This document shows positions 1 to 6,050 of a DNA stretch of 12,117 bases, in pieces. The notes beneath the pieces are model-generated. The model ran no database searches. It worked only from the letters and a program-made list of their open reading frames with translations, and was not told the origin of the DNA. The stretch covers positions 23,240-35,356 of the forward strand of contig JAPLIX010000448.1 of the NCBI GenBank assembly GCA_026388865.1. Direction: 5' to 3'. Origin of the DNA: Pseudomonadota bacterium. GTDB lineage: Bacteria; Desulfobacterota; WTBG01; CAIYCZ01. The position numbers were made by a program, and so were the translations under genes. Positions within the stretch are counted from its first letter, which is position 1. Every line of letters starts with the position of its first letter.

Positions 1-1273
1 GAAAAATCATCTCCTCCTTTTTGCCGAAGGTGAGCGGCCCCAGTTTTTCACTCATGCCCCAGACGCACACCATTCGCCGCGCCAGATCGGTTGCCCGTTC
101 CAGGTCGTTACCCGCACCGGTGGTCATGTCATGCAGAACAAGCTCTTCTGCTACACGGCCTCCCATAAGAATGGCAATGTTGTTGTTAAGATAAGTTTTA
201 GGATAGGTATGTTTTTCATCCATCGGTAATTGCTGCGTGAGGCCCAGTGCCATGCCCCGGGGAATGATGGTAACCTTGTGAATGGGGTCGGTGCCCGGGA
301 TGAGCTTTGCTACCAGGGTGTGCCCTGACTCATGGTAGGCGGTAATTTTCCGCTCTTCCGGGCTGATGATCATGCTTTTGCGCTCGGTGCCCATGAGCAC
401 TTTATCCTTTGCCTGTTCAAAGTCCTTCATGGTTATGCTTGCTTTCCCCTGCCGGGCGGCAAGCAGCGCGGCTTCATTCACCAGGTTTGCGAGATCAGCG
501 CCGCAAAAGCCCGGCGTTCCCCGGGAAAGAACACTTAAATCCACATCTCCATCAAGCGGGGTTTTGCGCGTATGGACTTTTAAAATACCTTCCCGGCCGC
601 GTATATCGGGGATAGGAACAACAATCCGCCGGTCAAAACGGCCGGGCCGGAGCAACGCCGGGTCCAGCACATCGGGCCGATTGGTGGCGGCAATAAGGAT
701 CACCCCGTCGTTTGATTCAAAGCCGTCCATTTCAACCAGCAGCTGGTTCAGGGTCTGCTCGCGCTCATCGTGGCCGCCGCCAAGCCCTGCTCCCCGGTGC
801 CGGCCAACCGCATCTATTTCGTCGATAAAAATAATACACGGAGCATGTTTCTTGCCCTGGATAAAGAGGTCGCGCACCCGCGCCGCTCCCACCCCGACAA
901 ACATCTCCACGAAATCTGAGCCGCTGATGCTGAAAAACGGGACGCCTGCCTCACCGGCAATGGCCCGTGCCAGCAGGGTCTTTCCGGTGCCGGGAGCGCC
1001 GACCACAAGCGCGCCTTTGGGTATCCTCCCCCCCAGGACGGTAAATCGTTTCGGGTCTTTCAGGAAATCAATGATCTCCTCCAGTTCCTCTTTTGCTTCA
1101 TCAATACCCGCCACGTCAGCAAACGTTACTTTCTGCTGCTGCTCAGTCAGCAGCCGCGCCCTGCTTTTGCCGAATGACATGGCCTTGCCGCCGCCGATCT
1201 GTACCTGACGCATGAAAAAAATCCAGACGCCGATCAGCAGCAGCATGGGAAACCATGAAATAATAAGCTGCAT
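1..1273 (-). CDS. ftsH: FtsH catalytic part: second membrane helix, AAA+ ATPase and M41 zinc protease (partial)
   Basis: This is the membrane-anchored ATP-dependent zinc metalloprotease that degrades unfolded and regulatory membrane and cytosolic proteins. Read from the ATG at 1273-1271, it opens with a hydrophobic helix (about residues 3-20). The AAA+ module follows, with Walker A GAPGTGKT (residues 92-99), Walker B IIFIDEID, and the second region of homology ATNRPDVLDPALLRPGRFDR. The protease domain has the zinc motif HESGH (residues 314-318) and the later NDLERAT acidic ligand region. The reading frame is open to the left edge, so the C-terminus lies outside the window. It is in the same frame as the upstream piece at 1277-1576, separated only by a TGA and one TGG codon. 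The ATG at 1273 is the first possible restart and has no clear Shine-Dalgarno. All catalytic residues visible in the window are intact, which argues against long-standing decay. Whether it is made by restart, readthrough or not at all cannot be told from sequence. Confidence 0.93.
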   Translation of the reverse strand, partial: MQLIISWFPMLLLIGVWIFFMRQVQIGGGKAMSFGKSRARLLTEQQQKVTFADVAGIDEAKEELEEIIDFLKDPKRFTVLGGRIPKGALVVGAPGTGKTLLARAIAGEAGVPFFSISGSDFVEMFVGVGAARVRDLFIQGKKHAPCIIFIDEIDAVGRHRGAGLGGGHDEREQTLNQLLVEMDGFESNDGVILIAATNRPDVLDPALLRPGRFDRRIVVPIPDIRGREGILKVHTRKTPLDGDVDLSVLSRGTPGFCGADLANLVNEAALLAARQGKASITMKDFEQAKDKVLMGTERKSMIISPEERKITAYHESGHTLVAKLIPGTDPIHKVTIIPRGMALGLTQQLPMDEKHTYPKTYLNNNIAILMGGRVAEELVLHDMTTGAGNDLERATDLARRMVCVWGMSEKLGPLTFGKKEEMIF

Positions 1274-1276
1274 CCA

Positions 1277-1576
1277 TCACGAGGACTGCTCATCCGGTCT
1301 CACATCAATGGTTACCCGCTTTGCCATCAGGTCCTTAACCAGTTCCGGGTCATTGATGGAGTAGGTTTTGAATTCCCGGCCGTCACCGAATTTACCGTAA
1401 ATATTGTTTCCCTGGATGATAACTTCCCGGACCTCGCCGCGGTCTACAGCCAGGCGGAACTCGCTGAACAGCACCTTCTTCGGGCTCGTCTTGGGTTGAT
1501 TAAAGAGATTGAATAAAAGCACCATCACCAGTGCGATAACCAGCCACAGGGCCATATTTTTATAGAAAGGGTTCAT
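1277..1576 (-). CDS. ftsH: FtsH N-terminal part: first membrane helix and periplasmic domain, ended by in-frame TGA
   Basis: The 99 residues match the start of a normal FtsH: a short cytoplasmic tip (MNPFYKN), one membrane helix (about residues 8-26, ALWLVIALVMVLLFNLFN), and the small periplasmic domain with SEFRLAVDRGEVREVIIQGN and the usual NDPELVKDL stretch. It then ends DEQSS-TGA. In intact FtsH proteins this point leads straight into the second membrane helix, and that helix (MQLIISWFPMLLLIGVWIFF) does follow in the same frame after TGA TGG. The change is therefore a single-codon nonsense, not a frameshift. The start is supported by fit to the family; a weak GGAA lies about 13 bases upstream. 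It lies downstream of tilS on the same strand after a 309-bp gap, and the two are probably co-transcribed. On its own this piece would be a membrane-anchored periplasmic domain without enzymatic activity. Confidence 0.88.
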   Translation of the reverse strand: MNPFYKNMALWLVIALVMVLLFNLFNQPKTSPKKVLFSEFRLAVDRGEVREVIIQGNNIYGKFGDGREFKTYSINDPELVKDLMAKRVTIDVRPDEQSS

Positions 1577-1718
1577 AATAAATCTATTCCGTGCGTTTGT
1601 CGGTTGCGGTTTTAAGCGCCCTTCTTTTTTCTTTTATATCACAAGTAGCTGCGGCTCTCAATATAAATGGAACTGTTCGCAAGCTAAAGATACTGGTAAT
1701 GGTCTGTTTCATCGTGAC

Positions 1719-1795
1719 CCCCTCTGACTCCCCCTTGGCCCATCGGGAGAACGTTTCCCCTCCTTGCCAAAGGAGGGATCAGGGGAGGTTGATGG
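1719..1795. repeat. REP-like palindromic element between tilS and ftsH
   Basis: A C-rich then G-rich stretch contains a perfect 8-bp stem, CCCTCCTT/AAGGAGGG, with a 4-base loop (1758-1777), flanked by further complementary C-rich and G-rich tracts (around 1719-1730 and 1781-1788). It resembles the REP-type intergenic palindromes of many bacteria. It lies in the 309-bp gap between tilS and ftsH. A second perfect 7-bp hairpin (TCCGAGA/TCTCGGA, 1813-1834) sits nearer the tilS stop. Neither is followed by a clear T-run on the minus strand, so I do not call an intrinsic terminator. The rest of the gap (1577-1718 and 1835-1885) shows no gene. Confidence 0.5.
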
Positions 1796-1885
1796 AACGC
1801 ATTGAAATACTTTCCGAGAGATACCCTTCTCGGATTTCTATGGGTGAGAATCCAGAACGCTCGGTTACCCTATCCCCGTGCCGAA

Positions 1886-3175
1886 TCAGGATAATTCACC
1901 TGCTCTGGTCATGGTTACTTTCAAGACCCGCCGGGTTGTTTCCTTCAGCCGAAACCGGTCATCAATCCTTAAGCCCCCGATCCAGGCAATAACATCCCGG
2001 GAAAGCAGCAGGGGGATGGTACGACGCTGCCGCGGGGAAATTTTGTCAATGTTTTTCTCCCGTGCCAGCAGTTTATCAACGGGCTCCTGCAGATCTTCCA
2101 CCGAGAGAACTATATCCCGGCTTATCTCTGCAATGCTCACGCGCGCGGGAATCCCGTCAATAGCGTAGCAGTATGACTGCCGGCGGGGCTTCTCCTGCGT
2201 GAAAATAAGCCGGTCATATTCCCGTATCACAGACCAGCCGGCAGGAAGCTGTATCGTCCTTGACCGGCCCGCTCCCTCCAGCACCCGGCGTACTGCCTCA
2301 ACATGGTTGAAATAAATCCCCTGGCTGCCGCCTTTGATCCCCGCGATAATACCTTTTATAATCCTGCCCCGGAGCGGCCCGGGATACTGCTTAATATAAT
2401 TAACCGAACAGCTGACTTCCTGCTCATCCCGTGACGAAAGCACCGGATCGACAATCTCCCGCACCATCTGGTCAAGAATTTCATTATCACTTCGCAGCAG
2501 CTCGGAGAGGCGGTTCAGGGTCTGCACGATGCGGGGATTATAGTCCTTCTGCAGGAGCGCAACGAGGTCGTGGCGGATTTTATTCCTGAAATAGTGAGGC
2601 TCGGCTGCCGAGCTGTCAGGGATATAGGTGATCTTCTGCTGCGCAAGATACGACTCTATCTCGCCGCGGGTGACGGCAATCAGAGGACGGATAAAAACAG
2701 TATCCCGAACCGGCGGGATGCCGGCAAGTCCGTTTCCGGACGTCCCCCGTATGAGCCACATCAGGAGCGTCTCTGCCTGGTCATTGGCATTATGGCCGAG
2801 GGCGACTTTCTGCGCACCCAGGCGCTCACGCAGCTCAAGAAAAAAACGGTACCTGACCAGGCGGGCTGCTTCCTGCAGCGAACCGCCGTTCTGCTCTTTA
2901 AAAGCGCGCACGTCCCGTTCCTCGGTGATGCAGGTCACACCGTTGCGGCCGGCTAACTCCTGGACAAAACCCGCTTCAATGCGTGCTGCTTCGCCCCGCA
3001 GCATATGGTTCAGGTGCGCTACGGTCAGCTTAAGGTTCCACTTTTTCTGCAGACCGCACAGAACAGAGAGCAGCGCCACTGAATCTGCACCCCCTGAGAC
3101 ACCCACAAGCACGTGATCTCCCGGCTGGAGCATGGTGCAGGTTTTAATGGTCTTAACAGCTTTGCTTACAATCAT
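1886..3175 (-). CDS. tilS: tRNA(Ile)-lysidine synthetase
   Basis: TilS attaches lysine to the wobble cytidine of the CAU-anticodon isoleucine tRNA, using ATP, so that the tRNA reads AUA and no longer AUG. It is a cytosolic, normally essential enzyme. The 429-residue protein has the N-type PP-loop SGGADS (residues 27-32), HLNHMLRG (54-61), GHNANDQAET (127-136, usually GHHxDDQAET), RPL..VTRGEIE (163-174) and the RNKIR stretch (197-201). A C-terminal domain (about 345-429) ends ISPRQRRTIPLLLSRDVIAW and DDRFRL, as in full-length TilS with the TilS_C domain. Length is typical of the long form. The start at 3175 places the PP-loop at the usual distance from the N-terminus; its Shine-Dalgarno is weak. 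ftsH follows on the same strand, a gene order seen in many bacteria. It ends in TGA, showing that TGA is a real stop in this genome. Confidence 0.96.
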   Translation of the reverse strand: MIVSKAVKTIKTCTMLQPGDHVLVGVSGGADSVALLSVLCGLQKKWNLKLTVAHLNHMLRGEAARIEAGFVQELAGRNGVTCITEERDVRAFKEQNGGSLQEAARLVRYRFFLELRERLGAQKVALGHNANDQAETLLMWLIRGTSGNGLAGIPPVRDTVFIRPLIAVTRGEIESYLAQQKITYIPDSSAAEPHYFRNKIRHDLVALLQKDYNPRIVQTLNRLSELLRSDNEILDQMVREIVDPVLSSRDEQEVSCSVNYIKQYPGPLRGRIIKGIIAGIKGGSQGIYFNHVEAVRRVLEGAGRSRTIQLPAGWSVIREYDRLIFTQEKPRRQSYCYAIDGIPARVSIAEISRDIVLSVEDLQEPVDKLLAREKNIDKISPRQRRTIPLLLSRDVIAWIGGLRIDDRFRLKETTRRVLKVTMTRAGELS

Positions 3176-3219
3176 TGCTTTAAAAATCTTTACCTTTGAC
3201 TCCGGTTTATAGTATATAC

Positions 3220-3225
3220 ATTATA
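3220..3225 (-). promoter_or_regulatory. Possible -10 box of the tilS-ftsH promoter
   Basis: On the minus strand a perfect TATAAT lies 45-50 bases upstream of the tilS start codon, within an AT-rich run (GTATAATGTATATA). No good -35 hexamer is found 16-18 bases further upstream; a TTTACA is present but about 22 bases away. The assignment rests on the -10 match and position only. Confidence 0.35.
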
Positions 3226-3307
3226 CCGAAATTGATAAAAGGTGCTATGTAAAAACCGGGGGCCGTCAAAAGTTCTATAAAAGGAATACGTATGGAGCCA
3301 CGGGATA

Positions 3308-3616
3308 TAACCACAGAGGACCTTGAGAGTCAGCGGGTTGTGGAGTTAAGGCGTTCTGAAGTTCCCTAACCCGGACAAGCCGGAACCAAATCCGAATAGC
3401 GAAATTAGAAATTCTAAACAAATTCAAATGACCAAAAAGGAAAATTTAAAACGACTCTGGTGAAAAATGCTGTTTTGAAGTTTGGAACATTTTTATTTTT
3501 AATTTGTTTAAAGCTTCGATATTCGTATTTCGTATTTTTTCTTGACAAAAAAACACGAAAATAACAACTAAGGGATAAGGTGCTAAACTCTTTAACGTTA
3601 GTGCGCTCTGTGGTTA
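3308..3616. repeat. Outer 11-bp inverted repeat framing the intergenic segment
   Basis: TAACCACAGAG (3308-3318) and its perfect reverse complement CTCTGTGGTTA (3606-3616) bracket about 290 bp of gene-free DNA. The motif AACCACAGAGGAC resembles a widespread type of intergenic repeat in environmental bacterial genomes, as I recall it. The two ends may be remnants of one element split by the AT-rich palindrome nested inside (3387-3537). Confidence 0.4.
3387..3537. repeat. AT-rich imperfect palindrome, MITE-like
   Basis: The left arm (about 3387-3430) and right arm (about 3490-3537) are inverted copies. AAATCCGAATAGCGAA at the left pairs with the reverse complement of the right, AAATACGAATATCGAA (14 of 16), and further in TAAACAAATT (3415-3424) pairs perfectly with AATTTGTTTA (3501-3510). 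The left arm carries about 8 extra bases between these blocks. The centre is not coding. The base composition is much richer in AT than the genes around it. It looks like a degenerate non-autonomous element of a kind common in candidate-phylum genomes. A TTGACA (3542-3547) lies just past the right arm, but I see no convincing -10 box with it. Confidence 0.55.
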
Positions 3617-3654
3617 CGCTTTAGCAATACAAAAAATAGAGGAAGGGGCATTCC

Positions 3655-4050
3655 ATGAAACGACCTGTTTATCAACTGATGCTTATTAGTTTTGTCTGTC
3701 TTTTATGTGGAACGGCATCTGGAGCAGATCAGGCTCCCCCTGCCCAGCAGGATCAACCGCACGGGATCCAGCGGCTGGGGAGAGGTGTTGCGAATACGAT
3801 CTCGTCTCCTCTTGAGCTGTTAGCACAGCCATACGCCAGGGCTAAGTACTGGGAAGACCGGAGCACTAATCAGTTTGCAGTGCTGGGCGGCTTTTTTGAA
3901 GGCATACCCATGGGGTTTGTATATTTTGGCTGGCGGCTGGGCGCGGGGTTCTATGATATGTTCACCTTTCCGTACTGGTGTTACGATAAATCCATTATTC
4001 AGCCTGAATATCTGAGCTTCTCCCCGGAGTTTCTGGAGGCGGGCGACTGA
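3655..4050 (+). CDS. Small secreted protein resembling exosortase-associated family TIGR04073
   Basis: The 131-residue protein has a clear signal peptide: a positive start (MKRP), a hydrophobic core (about residues 7-18) and probable cleavage after TASGA. The cysteines before the cleavage site do not form a good lipobox. The mature part contains QRLGRGVANTISSPLELL (about 39-56), FFEGIPMGFVYFGWRLGAGFYDMFTFPYW, and ends near IIQPEYLSF. This is the pattern of TIGR04073, whose members carry an N-terminal LGRGLAN block, a glycine-rich middle, and a closing TFPFP...L.PEY motif, and occur in genomes with exosortase/PEP-CTERM-type sorting. Function is unknown; an envelope role is inferred. A strong ribosome site, GAGGAAGGGG, lies 7 bases before the ATG. 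The TGA stop abuts the last codon of the opposite-strand gene at 4051. The assignment is by motif memory and should be tested with the HMM. Confidence 0.72.
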   Translation: MKRPVYQLMLISFVCLLCGTASGADQAPPAQQDQPHGIQRLGRGVANTISSPLELLAQPYARAKYWEDRSTNQFAVLGGFFEGIPMGFVYFGWRLGAGFYDMFTFPYWCYDKSIIQPEYLSFSPEFLEAGD

Positions 4051-4308
4051 TTACTTCTGCTGCTGGCGCGCCTCTTGATAGAGCGCCTCTATCTTTTCAT
4101 CCCGGCGCTGTTCCAGCTTGCGGATTTCTTCAGGGAGTTCAGGTGCCCCGTGCATAAGAATTTTGTTCTCGGCGACCTTAGCTTCACACTCTCTCTTTAT
4201 CTCTGCTATGCGCTGCTTCTGTTCTGCGGTGAGAGAAAGGCTAGCGTCGAGGCCCATGCCCTTGATTCTTTCCAGGGCCAGTTCATAACTGCTCTTAAGC
4301 TCTGACAT
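4051..4308 (-). CDS. Small charged coiled-coil protein of unknown function
   Basis: I do not recognise this 85-residue protein. It has no signal peptide or membrane segment. It is rich in Glu, Lys, Arg and Gln, and two long helices are predicted by eye: LTAEQKQRIAEIKRECEAKV (about 26-45) and LPEEIRKLEQRRDEKIEALY (about 58-77), separated by a short loop with HGAPE. The heptad-like spacing suggests a helical hairpin or coiled coil. The opposite strand is also open here, but its translation has no plausible domain, while this frame has the composition of a real soluble helical protein. A GGAGC lies about 14 bases upstream of the ATG, a loose ribosome site. It is convergent with the TIGR04073-like gene, with no base between the two stops, and divergent from the gene at 4449. 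Confidence 0.68.
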   Translation of the reverse strand: MSELKSSYELALERIKGMGLDASLSLTAEQKQRIAEIKRECEAKVAENKILMHGAPELPEEIRKLEQRRDEKIEALYQEARQQQK

Positions 4309-4391
4309 GTGCGTCTATGCTCCGTTGTCGGTTACGGTTACTGGGTACTCCTCTCATATAGCACCAATGCGGCGGCAGGCGCTTTCCCGTA

Positions 4392-4410
4392 TGCTGCGGT
4401 CACCGCAGCA
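4392..4410. repeat. Perfect hairpin in the divergent intergenic region
   Basis: TGCTGCGG-TCA-CCGCAGCA forms an 8-bp stem with a 3-base loop, in the 140-bp space between two divergently transcribed small genes. It could be an operator, a leader hairpin for the gene at 4449, or a chance palindrome. It has no following T-run. Confidence 0.35.
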
Positions 4411-4448
4411 GCCTTGTCCGCGCGCCTAAATTTAAAGGATAAACCAGA

Positions 4449-4715
4449 ATGTCAAAAGTAGCAAGCGCTATAAAAGACAAGCTCCACACTATTTTGACCA
4501 AAGACTACGAAGACTGTCAATTTTTTTTCGCCGCAGCGGATCTGCTGAGCGATAAACTAAAAAACATAACTGAGCTGACGAGGGAGGAAGCAATAGATTT
4601 CGACGTGTTGCGCGACACCATTGGCGAGCTGGGAATATGTATCAGCAACATTGAGCGGGGGCTGAACGAGGCAGAAGAGTGTTATACCCGGCTGGTTGAG
4701 GCGCTTAAAAAATAG
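4449..4715 (+). CDS. Small helical protein of unknown function
   Basis: I do not recognise this 88-residue protein. It has no signal peptide and no membrane helix. It is predicted by eye to be almost all alpha-helical, with segments around residues 4-16, 20-38, 43-58 and 64-87, and it is acidic in the second half (IERGLNEAEECYTRLVEAL). Two cysteines in the second half and one in the first are not arranged as a metal motif. A good AAAGGA lies about 9 bases upstream of the ATG, supporting the start. The nitroreductase begins 14 bases after its stop, so the two are probably co-transcribed. The fold could be a helical bundle binding a protein partner, but nothing in the sequence specifies that. 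Confidence 0.7.
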   Translation: MSKVASAIKDKLHTILTKDYEDCQFFFAAADLLSDKLKNITELTREEAIDFDVLRDTIGELGICISNIERGLNEAEECYTRLVEALKK

Positions 4716-4729
4716 CGGGCACACCTGAC

Positions 4730-5398
4730 ATGGAACTCACCGAAGGACTAAGAACACGGCACAGCATGCGGGCATTCCTTAATAAAGCCGTCCCGCAGGA
4801 ACTTATCGAGCAGATACTCGCCGAAGCTCACCAGGCCCCTTCTTCATCCAATCAGCAGCCCTGGAATTTCTGTGTCGTCATGGGTAAGCCGCTGGCAACC
4901 CTGCGCGCAAAACTCCTCCAGGCCCACGAGCAGAACAGAACCCCCTATGACCCCTCCAAAGGTAAAAGCATTCCCGCGGAATATGTGGACCGGACCCGTA
5001 AGCTGTTCAAGGCACTGCGCCCCTGTCTGCAGCAGCTGGGCGAGGAGAACCGCGCGTTTATAGAAACAGGCAGCCTGCGCCTGTATGACGCGCCGGTCGC
5101 CATACTCATGACCATGCATAAAAATTTTCCGCGCAGCCGCTTCATGGACCTCGGCATGGCTGCGCAGAACCTGATGCTCGCGGCTCACGGCAGAGGACTC
5201 GGCACCTGCGCCATCGGCCTGGCGCTGCTCTATGAGGAGGTTATCAGGGCAGAGCTGCCAATTTCCCCGGAGTTCGATTGTGCCCTTATCATGGCTCTCG
5301 GTTATCCGGATGAGAGCTCGCCGGTGAACGGCTTCCGCTCTCCGCGTGAAGATTTATCGCATCTGGTACGCTGGATCGGTGTGGACGGGAAAGGCTGA
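4730..5398 (+). CDS. Nitroreductase-family flavoprotein
   Basis: Members of this family are FMN-dependent, usually dimeric NAD(P)H oxidoreductases acting on nitro compounds, quinones or enones. The 222-residue protein has the N-terminal TRHSMRAF block (residues 9-16), where the family places arginine and serine contacts to the FMN phosphate. APSSSNQQPWNFCVV (36-50) follows, then the helix MDLGMAAQNLMLAAHGRGLGTCAIG in the second half, which forms part of the flavin site, and the closing ALGYPDE. This order and length (about 200-220) are typical. The large insertion around residues 68-110 is polar and may shape the substrate pocket. Substrate is not predictable. The start is the first ATG after the upstream small gene, 14 bases from its stop; the ribosome site is weak, so translation may be coupled. 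The gene is convergent with the gcvH-like gene, with a repeat element between them. Confidence 0.92.
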   Translation: MELTEGLRTRHSMRAFLNKAVPQELIEQILAEAHQAPSSSNQQPWNFCVVMGKPLATLRAKLLQAHEQNRTPYDPSKGKSIPAEYVDRTRKLFKALRPCLQQLGEENRAFIETGSLRLYDAPVAILMTMHKNFPRSRFMDLGMAAQNLMLAAHGRGLGTCAIGLALLYEEVIRAELPISPEFDCALIMALGYPDESSPVNGFRSPREDLSHLVRWIGVDGKG

Positions 5399-5454
5399 CA
5401 AACTGCTCTGAAGGCCTGGCGGTATGCCTGAAGATTGCCGGGGGATGTCTCTAT

Positions 5455-5606
5455 CAGGCTGTTGAAAAACACCCGTCTGCTTTGTTGCGCTCATCTTTCG
5501 TCATTGCGACGTACTGTAAAGTACGCCTCATTCCTCGCGATTTCGCGCGCCTTGCATCCGGATGTTTTTGACCAGCCTGGGAAAAAACTACTTTTTCAAC
5601 AGCCTG
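5455..5606. mobile_element. MITE-like palindromic element with 15-bp terminal inverted repeats and CTAT flanks
   Basis: The ends are perfect 15-bp inverted repeats, CAGGCTGTTGAAAAA (5455-5469) and TTTTTCAACAGCCTG (5592-5606). Four-base direct repeats CTAT flank them (5451-5454 and 5607-5610), consistent with a target-site duplication. The interior is an imperfect palindrome, with a 6-bp hairpin CGTACT-GTAA-AGTACG at 5510-5525 close to the centre. There is no coding capacity. It lies between the convergent nitroreductase and gcvH-like genes and could act as a two-way transcription end. It resembles a repeat family I recall from Desulfobacterota-type genomes. The last base of the element is directly next to the gcvH stop codon. 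Confidence 0.7.
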
Positions 5607-6002
5607 CTATTCGTCGGCTCCTCCCTCTTTTATATACTCTTCATACTCCTCGCTATCCATAAGATTCTTCGCTTCATCATCGTTTACGGTTTCAAGCTCT
5701 ATCATCCAGCCATCGCCATAGGGATCATGCTGCATAAGGGAGGGGTCGTCCTCAAGTTCCTCATTAACAGACACTACCTTACCGCTCAAAGGCGAATATA
5801 TTTCAAAAACCACCTTTTCTGATTCAATAACGCCAAACGAATCAAACTGCTCAAGCTCATTTTCAACTTCAGGCAGCTGCACAAACAGTATCCGGTTAAA
5901 GCGCCTGTGGCCATACTCGGTAATACCAATCCGTGCGGTATGGTTCCTGTTTATTTTTACCCACTCATGGGTCTTGGTGTATTTTAAATGATCCAATATC
6001 AT
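5607..6002 (-). CDS. gcvH: Lipoyl-carrier protein of the glycine cleavage H family, divergent
   Basis: GcvH carries a lipoyl arm that shuttles the aminomethyl group between the P, T and L proteins of glycine cleavage. From the chosen ATG the protein has 131 residues, the usual length. It begins LKYTKTHEWVKI, then RIGITEY (25-30), LFVQLPEVENEL (39-50), FGVIESEKVVFEIYSPLSG (56-74) with the probable lipoylated Lys63, VNEELEDDPSL (79-89) and DPYGDGW (93-99). Two parts are unusual. The segment after GITEY reads GHRRFNR where most members have an acidic AQEELGD-type helix, and the lipoyl site is ESEKVV rather than ESVKAV. No gcvT, gcvP or lpd lies nearby, so it may serve another lipoate-dependent process. 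The start at 6002 is set by GAGGAG 10 bases upstream; the longer frame to 6155 runs into a mobile repeat. Confidence 0.88.
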   Translation of the reverse strand: MILDHLKYTKTHEWVKINRNHTARIGITEYGHRRFNRILFVQLPEVENELEQFDSFGVIESEKVVFEIYSPLSGKVVSVNEELEDDPSLMQHDPYGDGWMIELETVNDDEAKNLMDSEEYEEYIKEGGADE

Positions 6003-6012
6003 AATCGTGATG

Positions 6013-6018
6013 CTCCTC
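6013..6018 (-). promoter_or_regulatory. Ribosome-binding site that sets the gcvH start
   Basis: A GAGGAG on the minus strand lies 10 bases before the ATG at 6002. The in-frame ATG further upstream (6155) has a less suitable context and lies inside the inserted repeat, so this site favours the shorter, family-length protein. Confidence 0.6.
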
Positions 6019-6050
6019 GCAGGCTGCAAAGGCTGCTGCCACTTATTAGT

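Noticed and set aside
1244..1257. Hairpin after the ftsH TGA as a selenocysteine insertion element.
   Set aside because: The stem has only 5 bp, lies in codons for a conserved membrane-helix motif, and FtsH has no known selenocysteine at this place.
1277..1279. TGA read as a sense codon throughout the genome (altered genetic code).
   Set aside because: tilS, the TIGR04073-like gene, the nitroreductase, the metallo-hydrolase, the reductase and the glycosyltransferase all end in TGA at the family-expected place, and no other gene here has an internal TGA.
1591..1992. Plus-strand open frame with a hydrophobic, signal-like start.
   Set aside because: It starts with GTG without a ribosome site, runs through the REP-like hairpin and overlaps the conserved C-terminus of tilS on the other strand.
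3292..3369. 25-codon frame (MEPRDITTEDLESQ...) preceded by AAAGGA and TATAAA.
   Set aside because: It has a plausible ribosome site, but overlaps the outer inverted repeat and matches no family I know. Its short length makes chance likely.
4075..4305. Plus-strand frame opposite the coiled-coil gene.
   Set aside because: Its translation is a mirror of the highly helical minus-strand protein, with no ribosome site or recognisable domain.
5562..5822. Plus-strand hydrophobic frame resembling a small membrane protein.
   Set aside because: It is antisense to the conserved lipoyl domain of the gcvH-like gene and begins inside the mobile repeat.
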